NCBI GenBank assembly: GCA_964352785.1
Contig: CAYGTI010000029.1
Span: 1 to 32,487, forward strand
Origin: JACOMS01 sp964352785
GTDB lineage: Bacteria > Pseudomonadota > Alphaproteobacteria > Caulobacterales > Maricaulaceae
Direction: 5' to 3'
DNA length: 32,487 bases
Position numbers and translations under genes: made by a program. Within the stretch, counting starts at the first letter, position 1. Every line of letters begins with the position of its first letter. The notes under the pieces were generated by a model. It did no database searches. It saw only the letters and a program-made list of their open reading frames with translations, and was not told the origin of the DNA. Shown piece after piece: positions 32,347 to 32,487 of the stretch.

Positions 32347-32384
32347 TTGCTACAGTCATCTACTGTATCGTTTTACTGTAGCAA
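32347..32384. repeat. 10-bp inverted repeat with an inner third half-site
   Basis: TTGCTACAGT (32347-32356) and ACTGTAGCAA (32375-32384) are perfect inverted arms 18 bp apart. The spacer itself contains ACTGTA (32362-32367), which also pairs with TACAGT. There is no T-run after the dyad, so a terminator is unlikely. The layout resembles an operator or an integrase/excisionase arm-site cluster. Confidence 0.5.
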
Positions 32385-32423
32385 ATATTGCAATCATTAT
32401 CAAATGATTTTGACTTCAGTTAG

Positions 32424-32432
32424 TTATCCACA
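32424..32432 (+). promoter_or_regulatory. Perfect DnaA-box 9-mer (second copy)
   Basis: TTATCCACA again, same orientation as 32168, 20 bp before the right terminal-repeat arm and 40 bp after the inverted repeat. The two boxes flank the tRNA-like fragment and the inverted repeat. Confidence 0.45.
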
Positions 32433-32451
32433 GTGTCCGTCGTCATATAAA

Positions 32452-32486
32452 ATGGCACAGATTTCGGCCCGGGCTAAGAGAGACTT
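32452..32486. repeat. Right arm of 35-bp terminal inverted repeat
   Basis: The reverse complement of this arm matches 1-35 at about 31 of 35 positions: 16 outer bases identical, a divergent 7-bp middle, then 12-13 identical inner bases (ATGGCACAGATT side). The final base 32487 lies outside the aligned repeat. Confidence 0.7.
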
Positions 32487-32487
32487 T

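Larger units (their letters stand above)
31920..32487. other. 568-bp largely non-coding right edge
   Basis: I see no supportable gene here; the longest frames are short and unlike any family. The stretch 31920-32110 is more GC-rich and may be remains of lost coding sequence. From 32111 on it is AT-rich and holds two DnaA-box 9-mers, a tRNA-Gly-like 3' fragment, an inverted repeat and the right terminal-repeat arm, each listed separately. Confidence 0.6.

Noticed and set aside
1..32487. CRISPR array, rRNA or complete tRNA
   Set aside because: No regularly spaced repeats, rRNA segments or full tRNA fold were seen on reading both strands; only the 17-bp tRNA-like fragment at 32283 remains.

Overview
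The window looks like chromosomal DNA of an alphaproteobacterium, most likely a dimorphic or marine lineage near Caulobacterales, Maricaulales or Hyphomonadaceae. The basis is the gene content: a fliF-fliH(flbE)-fliN operon, a MotE-type protein, a FliL-linked DUF6468-like protein, a consensus CtrA box (TTAA-N7-TTAAC) between fliM and motB, and a Caulobacterales-style TonB receptor/flavin halogenase locus. No 16S or universal marker is present, so the taxonomy is inference.

Layout. 1-35 is one arm of a 35-bp imperfect inverted repeat whose other arm is 32452-32486, so the window ends are inverted copies of each other. 29-532 is a TonB-C-terminal-like protein that begins inside the left arm. 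672-960 is a relic of an IS66-family element: a terminal repeat plus a frameshifted, truncated tnpA. It ends 3 bp before the stop codon of the first flagellar gene.

964-23182 is a dense flagellar block of 21 genes. It covers rod and assembly factors (flgN-like, flgJ), hook-length control and cap (fliK, a short flgD), a leftward operon fliM, motA, an unknown 597-aa exported protein, flgF, flgG, flgA, flgH and a FliL-like gene, then rightward motB and flgE-flgK-flgL-flgI, the leftward operon fliF-fliH-fliN-fliP-fliG, and rightward fliL, a DUF6468-like gene and motE. Many junctions overlap by 1-8 nt, implying translational coupling. Together these genes make MS-ring, switch, stator, distal rod, P- and L-rings, hook, junctions and part of the export gate. 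Flagellins, fliE, flgB/C, flhA/B, fliQ/R, fliI and flbD are absent and must lie elsewhere.

23288-24799 is sthA (soluble transhydrogenase). 25036-30670 is a metabolic/uptake locus: a flavin-dependent tryptophan-halogenase-family enzyme, a convergent overlapping sulfotransferase-like gene, and a large TonB-dependent receptor with a strong intrinsic terminator. 31026-31919 is a decayed IS3-family element (orfB with one frameshift and one stop; no orfA). The last 570 bp are mostly non-coding. They hold two perfect DnaA-box 9-mers, a 17-bp match to the 3' end of a tRNA-Gly, a 10-bp inverted repeat with an internal third half-site, and the right arm of the terminal repeat. This combination resembles the edge of an integrated element at a tRNA gene.

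The most interesting points are the 597-aa exported protein translationally coupled to motA and flgF in a genome that encodes MotE (a MotC-like role is possible), a motor switch in which FliM and FliG both lack canonical interface motifs, the halogenase/sulfotransferase/TonB-receptor locus, and the att/DnaA-box/inverted-repeat right edge.
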